The notes beneath the pieces were generated by a model that had not been told where the DNA came from, ran no database searches, and saw only the letters and a list, made by a program, of their open reading frames with translations. From NCBI GenBank assembly GCA_003166865.1, contig PMUP01000030.1, forward strand, positions 33,361 through 97,360: 64,000 nt of DNA. Reading direction: 5' to 3'. The translations under genes were made by a program, and so were the position numbers. This DNA comes from Bryobacterales bacterium (GTDB lineage Bacteria; Acidobacteriota; Terriglobia; Bryobacterales; Bryobacteraceae). Of the stretch, positions 61,573-64,000 are shown piece by piece (position 1 is the stretch's first letter; each line of letters begins with the position of its first letter).

Positions 61573-62426
61573 TACTGAGCTTCTTCGATCACCCCGTTGA
61601 GGCCCCGGGCAAGATGCAGGTCCGCCCAGTGGAACTCCGTCCTAAGCATCATGGCGATGTCGACCTTCGATTTCTTCGCGCGATTCATTTCGCGCACACG
61701 AGCGACCAGGCGCATGGTGCTTTCGCGGTAAGCCGCCATCTCTTGTTTGGTGGCCATCGGTCCGTGGCCTGGAACGACGGTGTCGAAGTCGAGTTGCAGG
61801 GCCGAGCGCAGGGTGCTGGGCCATTCGACGGCGCTGCCGCCGCCCGAATAATCGATGAGCTCGGGAACGTCGTCGCCCTTGGTGTACATGTCGCCGGCGG
61901 CTAGGACCCGATCGGCCGGGAACAGCACGACCACGTCGCCATTGGTGTGCGAGCGGCCGTAATGATAGAGCGCCACGTTCTTACCGCCGAGAAAAATGTG
62001 CGCGTGATGTTCGATCACGATGTCGGGAAGGCCAGGCTGGTTGGCGATCACCATTTGCTCGCGAGCTTCCTGAGACGCGACGACCTTGGCGTCCATGGCT
62101 TGGAACTTGGCGTTGCCTCCGCTATGGTCGCCGTGGTGATGCGTGTTGATGATGTACTTAACGGGCTTGTCGGTGATCTTCTTCAGCTCGGCCAGGATGC
62201 CGGCGTGATCGATGTCGAACTTGTCGTCCACCAGCAGGACGCCGTCGTTGGTTATCAACGCCGTGGTGTTGCCGGGGACGAAGTCGTTGTGGATCACGTA
62301 CAGGTCGTCTTTTAATTTGATGGTGTTCAGCTTCGAGGGCTGGTTGCCAAACTGCGTGTAGGCGGTGAACAGAGCGCCCAAAGCGAACACGGCCGCGAAC
62401 AATCGAACAACGGAGCTCTTGCGCAT
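61572..62426 (-). CDS. MBL-fold metallohydrolase
   Basis: YIINTHHHGDHSGGNAKF, HYGRSHTNGDVVVLFP, VVPGHGPM. Confidence 0.93.
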   Translation of the reverse strand: MRKSSVVRLFAAVFALGALFTAYTQFGNQPSKLNTIKLKDDLYVIHNDFVPGNTTALITNDGVLLVDDKFDIDHAGILAELKKITDKPVKYIINTHHHGDHSGGNAKFQAMDAKVVASQEAREQMVIANQPGLPDIVIEHHAHIFLGGKNVALYHYGRSHTNGDVVVLFPADRVLAAGDMYTKGDDVPELIDYSGGGSAVEWPSTLRSALQLDFDTVVPGHGPMATKQEMAAYRESTMRLVARVREMNRAKKSKVDIAMMLRTEFHWADLHLARGLNGVIEEAQ

Positions 62427-62440
62427 AAGCGAAAAGTATA

Positions 62441-63883
62441 TCAACTTCGCTGGAGCAAGGGGCGCAGCTCGCGGACGGATTTCAGGCTTTCGAGAGCGAG
62501 CGTGGTCTGGATGAGTTTGCCGCAGCGATCGGGACCGAGAACGGGAGTCATTAGTTCACTTGCTTTCGTGATCACCTCGTCGCGCGGCATCGGATTTTCG
62601 GCGGTCCCGCGGACGGCTTTCACGGTTTCGGTGAGATGCGTTCCATCCGTGAGCACCACCTCGACGATCGCAATGCGGGCGGGTAGTTGACGCTCGAGTT
62701 CGGCGTCCCCAATGAGCTGCACTTTGGCGCGCTGCTTGAGGACTGCGGGATCCTGCATGCGCGGCTTGTCGTGCGCGGCTTTGAAGCTTGCCGTTTTGTC
62801 CAGCAGCATGACCGCGATCATGTGCTGCATACAAATGTCCGGCAGCTCGCGGTTGCTCACGATCGCCGCTTCGCTAGAGGCGACGCGGACGGTGACCGAC
62901 TGCACTTGATCGGCGTCGAAGGGGCGGCGTTTGAGAATGATCTCGAGCGCATCGAGCGGGGCTTGAATCGGCGAGCCCACAGTCCATTTCTTGATATTGG
63001 TGCGGGTGACTTCGTAGCGTTCACCGAGTTTGTTGATCAGGTTTGCGGCCAGCTTTGCGGGATCGGCCTGCGGCGCGTAATCGGCGAGGAAGTTGTCTTG
63101 TCCCGAAAGCACATCATCGACGCCCGTGGCTCCGGCTTGCACCAGCAGCGCGGCGGTGACGCCGTTGCGCGCGGGCATACCGGCGAACAGGAAGGCCTTT
63201 TCGATGTGATCGGTATCGCGCTGCCAGGTTTTGATTCCCGAAGCTTGCTGCGATGCGTAGTCGATCAGCCAGCGCATTTGCTGTTCGTTCAGAGCTGCGG
63301 CGCAACCGGCAGCGGCAGCCGAACCGAACGTGCCTGCCAGAGCGTGGGTGCTGATATGGTTCGCGGTTTGAAAGGCGCCCACGCCCACGGTCATGGTGAC
63401 GCGCGTCCCGACATCGTAGCCGAGCGCGACGGCGTGCAAGAATCGAGCGCCATCGATGTTGAATTGCTCGCCGGCCGCGAGCGCGGCGGGTACAACCGAA
63501 GCGCCGGGGTGCGATTCGGACGGCGCATGCGAGTCGTCTGTTTCGTCTGAATGAGCGAGCATCGCGTTAGAGAAGGCGGCCTCGATAGCACCGCAGACCA
63601 CATCGGAGGCCGCGACGGTTGCTGTTTTTTCGGCAGAGTGCGCTCGCGCAAAGCTGATCGCGAAACGGCCGGGCGCGAGCTCGGAACCGGAGACCATGGC
63701 GGCGAAGGTATCGAGGATATGCTCTTTGGTCTTTTCCAGGGCTTCCGATGGCAGCGGGCCAGTGCCGGCCTCAGTCATGTACGAACTCAGCCGCTTCATC
63801 GCCGGGCTGGGGGCCTGCGCGGTGGCGGCGCGGAGCGGAATAGCAACAGCAGCAGCAGCGGCGGCGAAAGATCGCCGGGTCAT
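62441..63883 (-). CDS. MmgE/PrpD-family protein
   Basis: TKEHILDTFAAMVSG, LAHSDETDDSHAPSESHPGASVVPAALA; TAT-like MTRRSFAAAAAA start. Confidence 0.88.
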   Translation of the reverse strand: MTRRSFAAAAAAVAIPLRAATAQAPSPAMKRLSSYMTEAGTGPLPSEALEKTKEHILDTFAAMVSGSELAPGRFAISFARAHSAEKTATVAASDVVCGAIEAAFSNAMLAHSDETDDSHAPSESHPGASVVPAALAAGEQFNIDGARFLHAVALGYDVGTRVTMTVGVGAFQTANHISTHALAGTFGSAAAAGCAAALNEQQMRWLIDYASQQASGIKTWQRDTDHIEKAFLFAGMPARNGVTAALLVQAGATGVDDVLSGQDNFLADYAPQADPAKLAANLINKLGERYEVTRTNIKKWTVGSPIQAPLDALEIILKRRPFDADQVQSVTVRVASSEAAIVSNRELPDICMQHMIAVMLLDKTASFKAAHDKPRMQDPAVLKQRAKVQLIGDAELERQLPARIAIVEVVLTDGTHLTETVKAVRGTAENPMPRDEVITKASELMTPVLGPDRCGKLIQTTLALESLKSVRELRPLLQRS

Positions 63884-63884
63884 A

Positions 63885-64000
63885 TTATTGTTTGATCTCA
63901 TTTCGAAAAACCACTCCACCTTTCATGACAAATTTCACTCGCTGCATCTCGGTGATGTCGGCGAGCGGGTCGCCCGCGACGGCGATCAAGTCGGCGTACT
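63885..64000 (-). CDS. amidohydrolase, C-terminal end (gene continues beyond window)
   Basis: [37 protein letters not shown]. Confidence 0.75.
   Translation of the reverse strand, partial: YADLIAVAGDPLADITEMQRVKFVMKGGVVFRNEIKQ

Overview
GC-rich bacterial chromosomal window that resembles an acidobacterial (Solibacter/Bryobacter-like) genome; this lineage call is inferred from gene style only. Housekeeping blocks: pdxR-pdxS-pdxT, eno-gpmI-ppi-hemB, argS, acnA, rplM-rpsI-rpsB-tsf-pyrH-frr, prlC-type M3 peptidase, ABC-F ATPase and DEAD-box helicase. Accessory islands lie between them. The two most interesting regions are: (1) a three-gene, translationally overlapping cassette at 4.37-6.75 kb (P-loop/AAA-like ATPase, a possible Walker-A-less partner, and an unknown effector-like ORF), bracketed by two direct ~185-bp copies of the pdxR 5' end; (2) a 4060-bp transposon at 48324-52383 with an IS1595/ISXO2-type transposase, 25-bp near-perfect terminal inverted repeats and a perfect 8-bp target duplication (CTGTTAAG), carrying passenger genes that include a Panacea/SocA-like antitoxin plus small membrane protein pair and a DUF7689-like gene set. 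Other observations: a HEPN two-gene module, a mosaic of two toxin-antitoxin remnants, an LPMO-like secreted protein, a CxxCH-bearing cyclase-fold protein split from ankyrin repeats by a frame change, tandem hairpins upstream of rpsB, minus-strand G-quadruplex-capable tracts upstream of eno and the DEAD-box helicase, and several pseudogenes. All family assignments come from reading motifs in the translations; no database search was run.
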